Source of the DNA: Planctomycetia bacterium
Lineage (GTDB): Bacteria; Planctomycetota; Phycisphaerae; Phycisphaerales; SM1A02
Direction: 5' to 3'
Assembly (NCBI GenBank): GCA_005776885.1
Contig: SXOD01000009.1
Location: forward strand, 29,422-93,421
DNA: 64,000 bases
In this document: positions 17,956 through 26,736 of the stretch, piece by piece
Layout of the letters: each line of letters opens with the position of its first letter
How positions within the stretch are numbered: the first letter of the stretch is position 1
The notes under the pieces: generated by a model
The model's input: only the letters and a program-made list of their open reading frames with translations
Databases searched by the model: none
What the model was told of the DNA's origin: nothing
Position numbers and translations under genes: made by a program

Positions 17956-18888
17956 TCACCACTCCACGACCGCCACCACCGGATCGTGGTCGCTGGCGGG
18001 GCGGCCATCGCGCCGCGGGCGGAGGATCTCGGCCTGCACCACTCGCGGCTCACCACTCACGGCGAGCAGCCAGATGCCATCGATCTTGTCGCCGTCGGTG
18101 GTGCCTCGAAAGGCGTGAAAGGTGCCGGTGGGTCCGGCGTCTCCCGAGTCAGCGCCGTGCAACACGCGAAAGGTGTCCAGGAAGCCCGCACCACGGAACA
18201 CCTCCATCGGCGCCGACGATTCGCCCGCATTGAAATCGCCCATGACGATGCAGGGCAAGACCCAGCCGTTCGCGGATCCTTCCAGCTCCAAACTGGACAC
18301 GATCAACTTGGCCGAATGTTCGCGAGCCATCGCACCTCGATGGTCGAAGTGCGTCCCCAGCACCACCATCCTTCGATCCGGCGCGCCCCGGACCTCCACC
18401 TCGGCCCACGACGCAGTCCGGTGCAGCGCCGTGTCCCAGGATCGTGACCGCGGCGCCTGAGGCGTCTCCGAAAGCCAGAAGTGCCCCGTTCGAACGATCT
18501 CCAGCCGGCGCGTGTCCACCAACAGCCCGCTGAACTCGCCGCCTCGACCGCCGTCGCGGTGCTCACCCACCACCTGCAACCAGGGCAATCGCTCCCGGAT
18601 CGCGTCCACCTGAAAGTCCAGCGCCTCCTGTACGGCCAGGATGTCCGGAGCCCACTCTGAAATCACCTCCAGCGCGTGCTCGCGCCGCCGTGTCCAGTGG
18701 TGCTCACCATCGTCCGCGGTGCCATAGCGGATGTTGAAGGTCATCAAGCGAACCACGCACGGGTCCGCAGCGGACGCGGGCGCACCGTCAGACTCCGTCG
18801 CGGGTACCGGCGCGGGCGCCGGCGCCGGTTCGCACGCCACGAGCAGCCACCCCATCGCGGCCAGCAACCAGGGACGGACTTGGCTCAC
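17956..18888 (-). CDS. Endonuclease/exonuclease/phosphatase-family lipoprotein
   Basis: 310 residues. The N-terminus has a lipobox LVAC with Cys19, so the protein is a likely lipoprotein. EEP-fold motifs are in order: MTFNIRYG, VQEAL (metal glutamate), LGTHFDH, MGDFNAGE and SDHDPVVA (catalytic His/Asp). Exported members usually hydrolyse phosphodiesters or phosphate esters. Its start overlaps the stop of the Dabb gene by 4 bp, so it is third in a three-gene operon. Confidence 0.85.
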   Translation of the reverse strand: MSQVRPWLLAAMGWLLVACEPAPAPAPVPATESDGAPASAADPCVVRLMTFNIRYGTADDGEHHWTRRREHALEVISEWAPDILAVQEALDFQVDAIRERLPWLQVVGEHRDGGRGGEFSGLLVDTRRLEIVRTGHFWLSETPQAPRSRSWDTALHRTASWAEVEVRGAPDRRMVVLGTHFDHRGAMAREHSAKLIVSSLELEGSANGWVLPCIVMGDFNAGESSAPMEVFRGAGFLDTFRVLHGADSGDAGPTGTFHAFRGTTDGDKIDGIWLLAVSGEPRVVQAEILRPRRDGRPASDHDPVVAVVEW

Positions 18889-19334
18889 GGCTTGGATGGC
18901 GCGGGCGGATTTCCAAAGTCAAAGATCCGGCACGATTTCCACTTGGGTTTCCAGTCCTCGACCAACTTCTTGTGGTGCTCGTCCTCGAGGTACGAGTCGT
19001 AGCCCGCACGGTCGGCGAAGGTCACCATCACGCCAATCGAGTACGAGGCATCCACGCTCGCCCGGCCCATGTCCACATGCGGGCCGCAGTCAAAGTTGAT
19101 GACGCCGCGGCAGCGCGGCAGCTGCTTCCAGCAATCATCCTGCAGGGCCTCCGCGTCGGCAGGGCTGGCCAGCTCGATGAGGACGACATGCACGATCGAA
19201 GAGCACGCCCGAAGGTGACTCGTCCGTTCAACCGTGTTTCCGACAACGGCCACGCAGCCCATGGGACCGGCGACCGTGACCACAGTGGCCAGGGTGGCGG
19301 TGAGGGAGATCGACGCGATGGAAACGATGTTCAC
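18885..19334 (-). CDS. Dabb (stress-responsive alpha/beta barrel) domain protein, exported
   Basis: 149 residues. An N-terminal hydrophobic segment (residues 5-30) looks like a signal peptide, possibly with a lipid-attached cysteine (PMGC). The remainder matches the dimeric alpha/beta barrel Dabb pattern: IVHVVLIELASPADAEAL, VDASYSIGVMVTFADRAGYDSYL and EDEHHKKLVED. Function unknown. It overlaps both neighbours by 4 bp (ATGA). Confidence 0.75.
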   Translation of the reverse strand: MNIVSIASISLTATLATVVTVAGPMGCVAVVGNTVERTSHLRACSSIVHVVLIELASPADAEALQDDCWKQLPRCRGVINFDCGPHVDMGRASVDASYSIGVMVTFADRAGYDSYLEDEHHKKLVEDWKPKWKSCRIFDFGNPPAPSKP

Positions 19335-19894
19335 TCGGTCAGGCTACGCGAGATGATCGGGGTCTCCGGCAGTTCACCAACCAAGGCCGCTGCGGAAGCG
19401 AGCGCGTTCCGCGTCGATAGGTCCAGCGAGTGGAGATCCCCATCGCCGAAGTACGACAGCGCCTTCACGCTCTCGCTCGGCTGGAACGCCACGCGCCTCA
19501 CCGGCAACTCCGGCACTTCCCCAAATCGGGCCATGCCGAGACGGTAGTGCCAATAGTGCCAGCTGCGCGCATTGAAAACGCCGGGCGCGGCGGATCGCAG
19601 GACTGACGCAAACCTCTCACTCCCCACACACTCCACAAGCTCCGCCACATCGTCCCAGTCACCCATGTTCATGATCTGGGAGATGACCCGGTCGGGTGTC
19701 TGGACGGCTTCCTCGGCAGGCTTCCACCACACAGAGCGCCGGGCGAGGCGCAGGAGGAGAGCGGGCTCGGATGAGGAGGTCACGGTGTCAACTGCCACCG
19801 CGTAGGGAGGAGCGACGACGCGCGGGCGCGGGCCAACCGCATTGCCAGACCCGTCATCCGCACCAACGCGCGTCAATCCTGCCTCCATGCCCAT
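19331..19894 (-). CDS. Hypothetical protein, DUF6922-like
   Basis: 187 residues. The middle resembles the small proteins often found beside AbiEii-type nucleotidyltransferases: SVWWKPAEEAVQTPDRVI, MGDWDDV, RSWHYWHYRLGMARFGEVPELPVRR. No nucleotidyltransferase gene is next to it here. Its stop overlaps the start of the Dabb gene by 4 bp, making it the first of three coupled genes. No signal peptide. Family link is from pattern memory only. Confidence 0.55.
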   Translation of the reverse strand: MGMEAGLTRVGADDGSGNAVGPRPRVVAPPYAVAVDTVTSSSEPALLLRLARRSVWWKPAEEAVQTPDRVISQIMNMGDWDDVAELVECVGSERFASVLRSAAPGVFNARSWHYWHYRLGMARFGEVPELPVRRVAFQPSESVKALSYFGDGDLHSLDLSTRNALASAAALVGELPETPIISRSLTE

Positions 19895-19917
19895 CGGTCC
19901 CCACCAAGCACCAATGA

Positions 19918-19950
19918 GAAAGGCCGGCCCCTTGCGGGAGCCGGCCTTTC
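19918..19950 (-). terminator. Intrinsic terminator-like hairpin
   Basis: An 11-bp perfect stem (GAAAGGCCGGC with GCCGGCCTTTC), extended by an inner CCC/GGG, lies 62 bp after the stop of the PEP-CTERM gene. On the minus strand the stem ends in CTTTC. It is very stable and could work in both directions. Confidence 0.7.
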
Positions 19951-20011
19951 AGTCAGTTGTCGGACTGAACTCCACGCCCGGAGGCATGGCTTCAGTCACC
20001 ATCGGTCGCGA

Positions 20012-20530
20012 TTAGCGACGGCGACGGCTGACGAGACCCGCCACGCCCAGGAGCGCAAGCGCGCCAGGAGCGGGGACGGCCGTGAGGCCGTGCAGGGTCA
20101 CGGAGCCAGACCACGAGCCACCGGGGCTGGTGGACCAGCCGTTGGCCAGGTAGAGGGCGCCGCTGTTGCCGGCCATGTCCAGGTTCGCAGCCTTGTACGA
20201 GCTGTAGGTGCCGAACGAGTAGGACCAGCTGAATCCGCCGAGGTCGGTGAATCCGAAGCCGGCGTTGTAGCCGCCAGCGGACACGCCTGCCGTGCCGTTC
20301 GAGACGGCGACGAGGAAGTCAGACGCCCAGACGCTGGACGAAAGCGACGCGTAGAAGTTGGTGACGACGGTCATCCCAGTGAGGGTGCCGGTGTAGCCGC
20401 TGAGGTCCACGGCGACGAACTGGAGACCGGCGAGGTTCCCAGTGTCGTAGTCGATGGTGACATCAGCAGCGCTGGTGCCAGCGATCGCCGCGGAGGCGAG
20501 GCCAGCTGCAGTGAGAGCAAAACGCTTCAT
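20012..20530 (-). CDS. PEP-CTERM sorting-domain protein
   Basis: 172 residues from ATG 20530, with GGAG 8 bases upstream. The N-terminus MKRFALTAAGLASAAIAG is a signal peptide. The body is Gly/Ser/Tyr-rich and beta-like. The C-terminus VPAPGALALLGVAGLVSRRRR is the tripartite PEP-CTERM tail (PxP motif, hydrophobic helix, basic end) recognised by exosortase, so the protein is probably attached to or released at the cell surface. It stands alone, with a strong hairpin at its end and a palindrome in its 5' leader. Confidence 0.88.
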   Translation of the reverse strand: MKRFALTAAGLASAAIAGTSAADVTIDYDTGNLAGLQFVAVDLSGYTGTLTGMTVVTNFYASLSSSVWASDFLVAVSNGTAGVSAGGYNAGFGFTDLGGFSWSYSFGTYSSYKAANLDMAGNSGALYLANGWSTSPGGSWSGSVTLHGLTAVPAPGALALLGVAGLVSRRRR

Positions 20531-20556
20531 ATTCAAATCTCCAATTGGGGAAAAAC

Positions 20557-20578
20557 GGAAGACCCTCGAGGGACTTCC
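20557..20578. promoter_or_regulatory. 22-bp near-perfect palindrome in the PEP-CTERM leader
   Basis: GGAAG-A-CCCTCGAGGG-A-CTTCC is symmetric apart from one A/A pair. It lies 27 bp upstream of the start codon of the PEP-CTERM gene. It may be an operator, or an mRNA hairpin. The remaining intergenic stretch to 20724 shows nothing else clear. Confidence 0.45.
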
Positions 20579-20724
20579 TCAAACAACCCAGTTCCCACGC
20601 TCCGTTAGAGAAGGCAACACACCATCTCGGGACAGCCTCAAGGTAACGCCGATATTGGGTCACGCAAAGAAAACGGAGCGATTTTGCGAACTCAGTGCCG
20701 TGTTATCGGGCTATGAGAGGCCCT

Positions 20725-22188
20725 CTAGAGCCCCAAGGCGTCGATCGCTGGCCCCAAATGCCTCTCGTATCGGCGCCAGCGCTCCACGCTGGAGGTGTAC
20801 ATCTTTTGGTTCACTTGATCGAACGAGATCGTGGCGGCCACCCGGTCGCTCGTGTGGAACTCCAGGCAGCGCGGCTCCCAGGGGACACCCAGATAGTTCA
20901 GAAGCCGGCGAGTCTCCGACTCCTGGTTGGCGACCAGCTGCTCGTAATGGAGTTCCAACGGCGCGGTCTCCAGATTTTCCATCCAGAAGTCCTGCAGTTC
21001 GCGGCGGATCTTCCAGACCTTGGCCAGCGTGGTGAGGTCGCTGGTGTAGGCGTGGCCGAGGCAGGCCAGGTGTGTCGTGTAGCACGAGACAATGTTGTCC
21101 AGGGCGTTCCGGTGCAACATGATGGATCGAGCCCCCGGGAGGGTGACGGCGAGAAATCCCATCTGATAGACCAGCAGGAGTGACTTGTCGGTGACTCGCG
21201 CCTTCCCGTCCCCCAGGGCGCCGACGGCTTTGGCATACATGGCCTGGAGTCGGTCCGCGTCCCGCTCCTGCATGTCTGCGATGCAGTGCGGCCACGGCAG
21301 AAACGAGTCCGTCATCTTGGAGAGCCGCCTCTGCATGAGGGCGGCCGCCGACAACTCGCCCGCGTTGGCGACGTCGGGGTGCATGGACAGGATCTGTTCC
21401 AGGAGCGATGTTCCGCTTCGGGGCATCCCCACGACGAACACGGCCTTTTCATAGCGGGTCGAGGCGTGTGCCCACTGCGACAATGCCTCTCGGTTCATCA
21501 CTTCCTTCAGGGCGTCGACATCGGCACGGTGCTTCTCCGCGGAGATCCGTCGAGGAAGGACGGCATGAGCGGCGGCAGCGGCGGCCCAGGCACCGTCAAA
21601 ATCCTTCTGTTTCTCGCGGGACTTGCACAACTGAAACCAGGCGTACGCCTTGGCATTTGGGGTGGTGGTAGGGGAATCGATGACACTTCGAAGCGCCACC
21701 TCGGCCTGGTCGTAGCGCTTGGCGGCCACCAGCGTCGTTCCCATCACCACACCCCACTCGTCCGGGTCCCGGGCACCCGGGTCGACGGCATTGAGGGCCT
21801 CGATGCACTCGTCATACCGGTTGTTCTTGAGATGGACCTGGGCCACCTGCATGCGGGGGAAGGGATGCGAGGGGCTGACGGCCTGGAGATGGCGAGCAAT
21901 GTCGATCGCGCGTTCGCTCTCGCCAAGAGAGAGGAGATTCAGCGACATCTGTGCCATGATCTCGGGATTGCCTGGGCTCAGCGCCAGCGCCCGGTCGAGA
22001 TGTTCCTGGGCTTCCACGAAGTCCCGGCACTCAATGCACACTCTGGCCACTTCAAGAATCGCCGCAAAATCCCGCGGCTTCTCCTCCAGATTGTCCTGCG
22101 CCTTTTCCAGCGCCAGCTCCACCATCCCCCGTTCAAGCAATGATTGGATCGACGGCGCACCGCCGTCCTGCGGTGTGCGCTGGACCAT
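20725..22188 (-). CDS. TPR-sulfotransferase
   Basis: 487 residues. The first 230 are TPR units (ALALSPGNPEIMAQMSLNLL is typical). The rest is a sulfotransferase domain with the PAPS 5'-phosphosulfate loop FVVGMPRSGTSLLEQIL and the 3'-phosphate region RSIMLHRNALDNIVSCY. It would transfer sulfate from PAPS to a protein or sugar acceptor. Such fusions are common in planctomycetes, which live on and make sulfated polymers. It is divergent from the trigger-factor-like gene with 53 bp between starts. Confidence 0.88.
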   Translation of the reverse strand: MVQRTPQDGGAPSIQSLLERGMVELALEKAQDNLEEKPRDFAAILEVARVCIECRDFVEAQEHLDRALALSPGNPEIMAQMSLNLLSLGESERAIDIARHLQAVSPSHPFPRMQVAQVHLKNNRYDECIEALNAVDPGARDPDEWGVVMGTTLVAAKRYDQAEVALRSVIDSPTTTPNAKAYAWFQLCKSREKQKDFDGAWAAAAAAHAVLPRRISAEKHRADVDALKEVMNREALSQWAHASTRYEKAVFVVGMPRSGTSLLEQILSMHPDVANAGELSAAALMQRRLSKMTDSFLPWPHCIADMQERDADRLQAMYAKAVGALGDGKARVTDKSLLLVYQMGFLAVTLPGARSIMLHRNALDNIVSCYTTHLACLGHAYTSDLTTLAKVWKIRRELQDFWMENLETAPLELHYEQLVANQESETRRLLNYLGVPWEPRCLEFHTSDRVAATISFDQVNQKMYTSSVERWRRYERHLGPAIDALGL

Positions 22189-22241
22189 GCATCAAGTATA
22201 GAAGGAGCAATCCCTCCTCTCGTCGCGATAGCATCGCTCGC

Positions 22242-23558
22242 GTGTCCACGACAGAGCAGCCAATCGACCCCGCCGAGTGTCACCTTGCCTTCGCGCCAGC
22301 CTCGCCAGTGCACGGCGCCTTGACGGCGCGAGTGCCGCCGAGCCTGGTCCGGCGCTTTCGCAAGAAGATGCGGCGCACTGGGGCGGAGGCTGAACTGGCC
22401 GAGGTGAAGGTGGCCTTGCTGCGGTTCCTTTGCGCTGCGGGCGCGGAGCAATTCAAGTTCCGGATGGTGACTCCTCCGATGGTCCGGAAGGGCGCCAAGG
22501 AACCTCGGCTCAGCCTTGATCAGGACTTTGTCCTGGATGTGGAGATCGACACCGCCGCCCCGATCACGCTTCCGGACACCTCGGGCGTGGTCCTCCTCCA
22601 GCCTGAGTCTCCCGTCACGGATGCGCTGATCGATGCGGAGATGAGCAACCAGTGCATTCAGGCCGGGCAACGGAGCATTGGGACTGTCGTGTCGGCCCCC
22701 TGCGAGTGCGTGGCGCGTGTCGAAATGCGCCTGGCGCCGGACGAAAACCCGTTTTACGCGGCGGACAAGGCGACGCTGCTCGTTCCAAGCCACGAAGCGC
22801 CGCTTCTGTTGGGTGGCGTGGCATTCCCTGGTGGCACCCGCGTGCTCAGCGGAGTCGCGGCAGGATCGTCCGCCACTCTCGAGGCGGCATTCCCGGCGGA
22901 TCATTCAAGCGCATTGCTTCGCGGCCGCCCCGTCTCAGTGTCGATCGCCGTGGAGAGCGTCCAGACGATTCGGCCCGCCACCGTGGAGGAGGTCCTGAAA
23001 CAGTATGGATCGACGACGGAAGCTCGACTCCGAACGCAGATCAAGTTTGCGCTGGAGCAGCGCCGGGTCCAGTCCATCCGGGCGACGCTTCGAGAGCAGA
23101 TGGAACGCGCCTTGCCGGGTCTGTGCCCGATCGACCGCCCCGAGTGCCGAATTCGGCTGATCGCGGCTCGCGCCGAGGCTGAGTTCCGCGGCCTGGCCAA
23201 GGCGCGCGGCTGGAGCGATGATCGGACCCGCGAGGAGCTGGAAGCCCACAAGGAAAGCGCCCTGGCCGTGGCCGTTCGTCAGGCGCGCCTTCGTGTCATC
23301 CTGCAGTCGATCCCCCTCGCCTCCAGCCAGGTGGACATCAACGAGACCACGCTCACCGACCGGATTGCGGGGCTCGCGGCTGAGCGAGGTGTGCGTCCGG
23401 AGGAGTATCGAAGCGCAATGGTCAAGTCTGGGAGGTTTGATGAGTTTGTCTCCGATGTGACCGCCGAGTCGCTCCTGGACGCGATGGTCCGCAGCGCGAC
23501 CATCAAGAAGGTTCCCGAGGATGAATGGCGCGCGGCGATGGAGGCCCAGCGCGCGTGA
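22242..23558 (+). CDS. Trigger-factor-like chaperone, divergent
   Basis: 438 residues from GTG 22242; the frame is open upstream to 22140, but that would enter the divergent gene. The layout follows trigger factor: an N-terminal ribosome-binding-like half ending FVLDVEIDTAAPITLPD, a middle PPIase-like part with GGVAFPGGTRVLSGVAAG and the strand VSVSIAVESVQ, then a helical C-terminal part beginning TVEEVLKQYGSTTEARLR. Conservation is low and the canonical GFRKGKVP loop is not visible, so it may be a paralogue rather than the housekeeping tig. It heads an operon with the CRTAC1 and TPR genes. Confidence 0.6.
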   Translation: MSTTEQPIDPAECHLAFAPASPVHGALTARVPPSLVRRFRKKMRRTGAEAELAEVKVALLRFLCAAGAEQFKFRMVTPPMVRKGAKEPRLSLDQDFVLDVEIDTAAPITLPDTSGVVLLQPESPVTDALIDAEMSNQCIQAGQRSIGTVVSAPCECVARVEMRLAPDENPFYAADKATLLVPSHEAPLLLGGVAFPGGTRVLSGVAAGSSATLEAAFPADHSSALLRGRPVSVSIAVESVQTIRPATVEEVLKQYGSTTEARLRTQIKFALEQRRVQSIRATLREQMERALPGLCPIDRPECRIRLIAARAEAEFRGLAKARGWSDDRTREELEAHKESALAVAVRQARLRVILQSIPLASSQVDINETTLTDRIAGLAAERGVRPEEYRSAMVKSGRFDEFVSDVTAESLLDAMVRSATIKKVPEDEWRAAMEAQRA

Positions 23559-25243
23559 TTGCCGCCGCCGCTGCCATGGCACTCGGGCTGGCAGCGATAG
23601 GTGCGGCCCAGTCCGGGCCTGAGCCGGGCAACGCGCCCGCGTGGCTTCGCCTCGTTCCACCGGGCGAGAGCGGCGTGGCGTTCACGCATCGCTCTGGCCA
23701 TGTCGATGGCAAGTACCCGATCGCCGAGGAAGTGGCCGGTGGTGTGGCGCTGGTCGACTATGACGGCGACGGCGACTTGGACCTCTTCTTTGGCCAGGCG
23801 GGGGTGCTGCCCGCCGCACGGGGCGTTGCCACCGCCGACGCTTCCGCCCGGAGCGCGCTCTACCGAAATGACGGCGGTTGGCGCTTTGTCGATGTCAGCG
23901 CGGCGGCACTCCCCGCGATCTCGGCCTACACGGTCGCCGTGACGGCGGGCGACTTCGATGCTGACGGCGATGATGACCTGTACCTGAGCAACATCGGGCC
24001 TGACATCCTGCTTCGCAATGATGCGGGACGATTTGCGGATGCCACGACCGCCGTAGGCCTGGGCGACCCGGGATTTTCCGCAAGTGCCGCATTCGCCGAC
24101 ATTGACGGGGACCGAGACCTGGACCTCTTCGTGACGCGGTACCTGGACTGGGGCCCCGAGATCGAGAAGGCATGCACTGGCCCCGGCGGCTTGCTGGACT
24201 ACTGCTCCCCCGCTTCGATCAACGCGCCAGTTCGCGACCTGCTCTATCGAAACAACGGCGACGGGACGTTCGGGGAGGTTGGTGTTGCGACTGGCATCGG
24301 CGAGGCCAAGGGCACCGGCCTGGGTGTCGTCGCGCTGGACTGGAACGCGGACGGCCACGCGGATTTTTTTGTGGCCAACGATGGAATGCCAAACCGCCTC
24401 TGGACTTGGACCGCCACTGGCGATGGTTTCAAGTACGAAGACGCCGCACCCAGGCTTGGATGCGCGATTGACCTCACTGGCGTGATGAAGGCCGGGATGG
24501 GGATCGCCGTGAGCGACCTGGACGCGAATGGTCGCGAGGATCTCATTGTCACCAACATGGAGAAGCAGTCGGACTCCGTGTACTTGAACATGGAGCGGTA
24601 CTTCCAGGATGCCACGGCGAGGCTGGGCCTGAGTGCCGCCACCCGGGAGCGAACTCGCTGGGGAATCCTGCTCCTGGACTTGGACCTGGATGGTGACGAC
24701 GACCTGTTCGAGGCGTGCGGCCGGGTGAGCCTCAAGCGCGATGCGCCCGCCGACATTCACCCGCTTGCCGAGCCGGACGCCGTGTTCGAGCGGGGCGCAA
24801 GTGGGAAGTTCAGCCGCTTGGACTGGGGCGTGGACCTCACCGGCACGGCCATCCAGTCGGGTCGAGGAGCCGCGGCCGGCGACCTGGACGGCGACGGCGA
24901 CCTGGACATCGTGGTGGGCAACATGGACGGACCCGCGATGCTTCTGCGCAATGAGGCCCCCCGCCGCGGCCACTGGATCGGCCTTGACCTGCGGGATGAA
25001 CGGGGTGTGCGTGCCGTGGGAGCCACGGCGACGGTCACGGCCGGGTCGCTCACGCAGCGCGACACCGTTCGCAATGGAAGCGGTTACGCATCCTCGAGCG
25101 ATCCTCGCCTCCATTTCGGCCTCGGGCACGCCGCCGCGGCGGATTCGATTGAGATCCGCTGGCCTGATGGGACCACTTCGACCGCAGGACCGCTTGAGGG
25201 AGATCGATGGCACACGATTAGGAAGGGATCGACGGGATCATGA
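23555..25243 (+). CDS. CRTAC1-like FG-GAP/ASPIC protein
   Basis: 562 residues from GTG 23555, which overlaps the previous stop as GTGA and has GGAGG (23540-23544) upstream; this start also gives a clean signal peptide ending AAIGAAQ. An ATG at 23525 is an alternative. It has FG-GAP repeats (DYDGDGDLDLFFGQ, DIDGDRDLDLFV, DLDGDGDLDIVVGN) and a C-terminal ASPIC/UnbV domain ending in LHFGLG and WPDG. A second, diverged member of the family seen at 4772. Secreted, predicted propeller, function unknown. Confidence 0.85.
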   Translation: MIAAAAAMALGLAAIGAAQSGPEPGNAPAWLRLVPPGESGVAFTHRSGHVDGKYPIAEEVAGGVALVDYDGDGDLDLFFGQAGVLPAARGVATADASARSALYRNDGGWRFVDVSAAALPAISAYTVAVTAGDFDADGDDDLYLSNIGPDILLRNDAGRFADATTAVGLGDPGFSASAAFADIDGDRDLDLFVTRYLDWGPEIEKACTGPGGLLDYCSPASINAPVRDLLYRNNGDGTFGEVGVATGIGEAKGTGLGVVALDWNADGHADFFVANDGMPNRLWTWTATGDGFKYEDAAPRLGCAIDLTGVMKAGMGIAVSDLDANGREDLIVTNMEKQSDSVYLNMERYFQDATARLGLSAATRERTRWGILLLDLDLDGDDDLFEACGRVSLKRDAPADIHPLAEPDAVFERGASGKFSRLDWGVDLTGTAIQSGRGAAAGDLDGDGDLDIVVGNMDGPAMLLRNEAPRRGHWIGLDLRDERGVRAVGATATVTAGSLTQRDTVRNGSGYASSSDPRLHFGLGHAAAADSIEIRWPDGTTSTAGPLEGDRWHTIRKGSTGS

Positions 25244-26718
25244 AGTGTGGCGCGATGATCATGACGACGCTTTCGCTCGGTGGCGCACTGATGGGGATTC
25301 CCGGCTGTGGCGACGATGGCGCGTCGACCGCCGCGCCGCAGCTTCAGGCGCCCGCCCAGGTCAGCGCGCACACTCCGGACATCGTCCCCGGCCCCGTCGA
25401 CCCTGCGGCGCTGGACCCAGCGGTTCGTGCGCACCTGGAAGGGTTGAAGTCGGCCGTCAGCGCGGACGCGACCAATGGCGCTTCATGGCTTGCCTATGCC
25501 GACGCCCTGCTCGCGCACAGCGAGCCAGCCGCTGCCGCCCTGGCCTACCAAGGCGCGATTGCCACTCTCGCACCCAGTGATGAGTCGATGGAACGGGCGG
25601 AGTACCTGCACGCGGTGGCGTTGGATGAGTCGACGCAGAGCGCGGCAGCACTTCAGGCGCTCTCCTCACTGGCGACGCGATCGAAGCAGCCTCATGTGCA
25701 CTGGAGGCTGGCGCTCCTTCTGGCTTCGGATGGGCAGCTGGATGCGGCCCTGACCGCCGCCGGCCGCGCCGTCGCGCTGAACCCCCGCGACATGCAATCG
25801 CGCGCCGCGGTCGCCCAAGTGGCCAGCGAAGCGGGAGATTGGGTGACTGCGGAAGAGGCCGCACGAGTCGGGCTGCGCATGAACCCGCGCAACGGGCACC
25901 TTTATGGCCTTTTGGCCGCGGCGCTTCGCGCGCAAGGCAAGCCCGACGAAGCGGCTCGCTTCGTGGGTGTGGGTCGATTCACCCGCGCGGACTGGCTTGA
26001 CCCGTGGCTGCGCGACCTGCGCAACCTTCGACTGGGTGAAGCCGCGGCGCAGGATCGGTTCTACGCCGCGCTTGGAGCTGGGCGACTGGAAGAGGCGCGC
26101 GCCGCCCTCACTGCCGTTGAGGCGTCACCCGCCGCAGCACCTTCGCGGATCGCGCTCATGCGGGCGCAGGTCGCCGTTGCTGCCGGCGATGTGGTGTTGG
26201 CCGCGGCCGCTGTCGATTCCGCAGCGGAGCTGGGGGCGACCTCCTGCGAAGTGGCGCTCGTCCGCGCCAGCATCGACGCCAAGAAGGCGATCGGCCCTGC
26301 CGCGCTGGATGGCATCGTGCGAATGCTCAAGGCGTCTCCCTGCGATGGCGACAATGAGAGCGCCCGTCTGGAACTCATCGGCAACCTCAAGCTGGTGCAG
26401 CGGGAGTTCCCTGAAGGCGTGGACGCACTCCTCGCCGCCGACCGCGCGCGCCAGGCGGGCATCACGCCAACGCTGAAGCGTGCCGCGTCGACCTTGGAGA
26501 AGGAGAAGGAATACATGCAGGCCGCCCGGCTGGCGCACCGTTTCTACGAAGCCGAGCCGCTGAATCCAGAGGCATGCTTCCTGCTCACGGTCATCGCACT
26601 GCGGTCAGGCGACATCGAAGGCGCGCGGCGATGGGGTGCCGAGTTGGCGGCGCTGGACCCCAACAACCCGACCACAAAGCAGTTGCTCACGGACATCGAG
26701 GCCGCGGCGAGCAAGTGA
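25240..26718 (+). CDS. TPR-repeat lipoprotein
   Basis: 492 residues. The start overlaps the CRTAC1 stop as ATGA. The signal region ends in GIPGC with a likely lipidated Cys23. The body is Ala-rich helical repeats of the TPR kind (RAVALNPRDMQSRAAVAQVA and AARVGLRMNPRNGHLYGL are clear units). Probably a periplasmic scaffold acting with the CRTAC1 protein made from the same transcript (inference from overlap). Confidence 0.82.
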   Translation: MKCGAMIMTTLSLGGALMGIPGCGDDGASTAAPQLQAPAQVSAHTPDIVPGPVDPAALDPAVRAHLEGLKSAVSADATNGASWLAYADALLAHSEPAAAALAYQGAIATLAPSDESMERAEYLHAVALDESTQSAAALQALSSLATRSKQPHVHWRLALLLASDGQLDAALTAAGRAVALNPRDMQSRAAVAQVASEAGDWVTAEEAARVGLRMNPRNGHLYGLLAAALRAQGKPDEAARFVGVGRFTRADWLDPWLRDLRNLRLGEAAAQDRFYAALGAGRLEEARAALTAVEASPAAAPSRIALMRAQVAVAAGDVVLAAAAVDSAAELGATSCEVALVRASIDAKKAIGPAALDGIVRMLKASPCDGDNESARLELIGNLKLVQREFPEGVDALLAADRARQAGITPTLKRAASTLEKEKEYMQAARLAHRFYEAEPLNPEACFLLTVIALRSGDIEGARRWGAELAALDPNNPTTKQLLTDIEAAASK

Positions 26719-26736
26719 TGGTTCCCGCAGCGGCCA

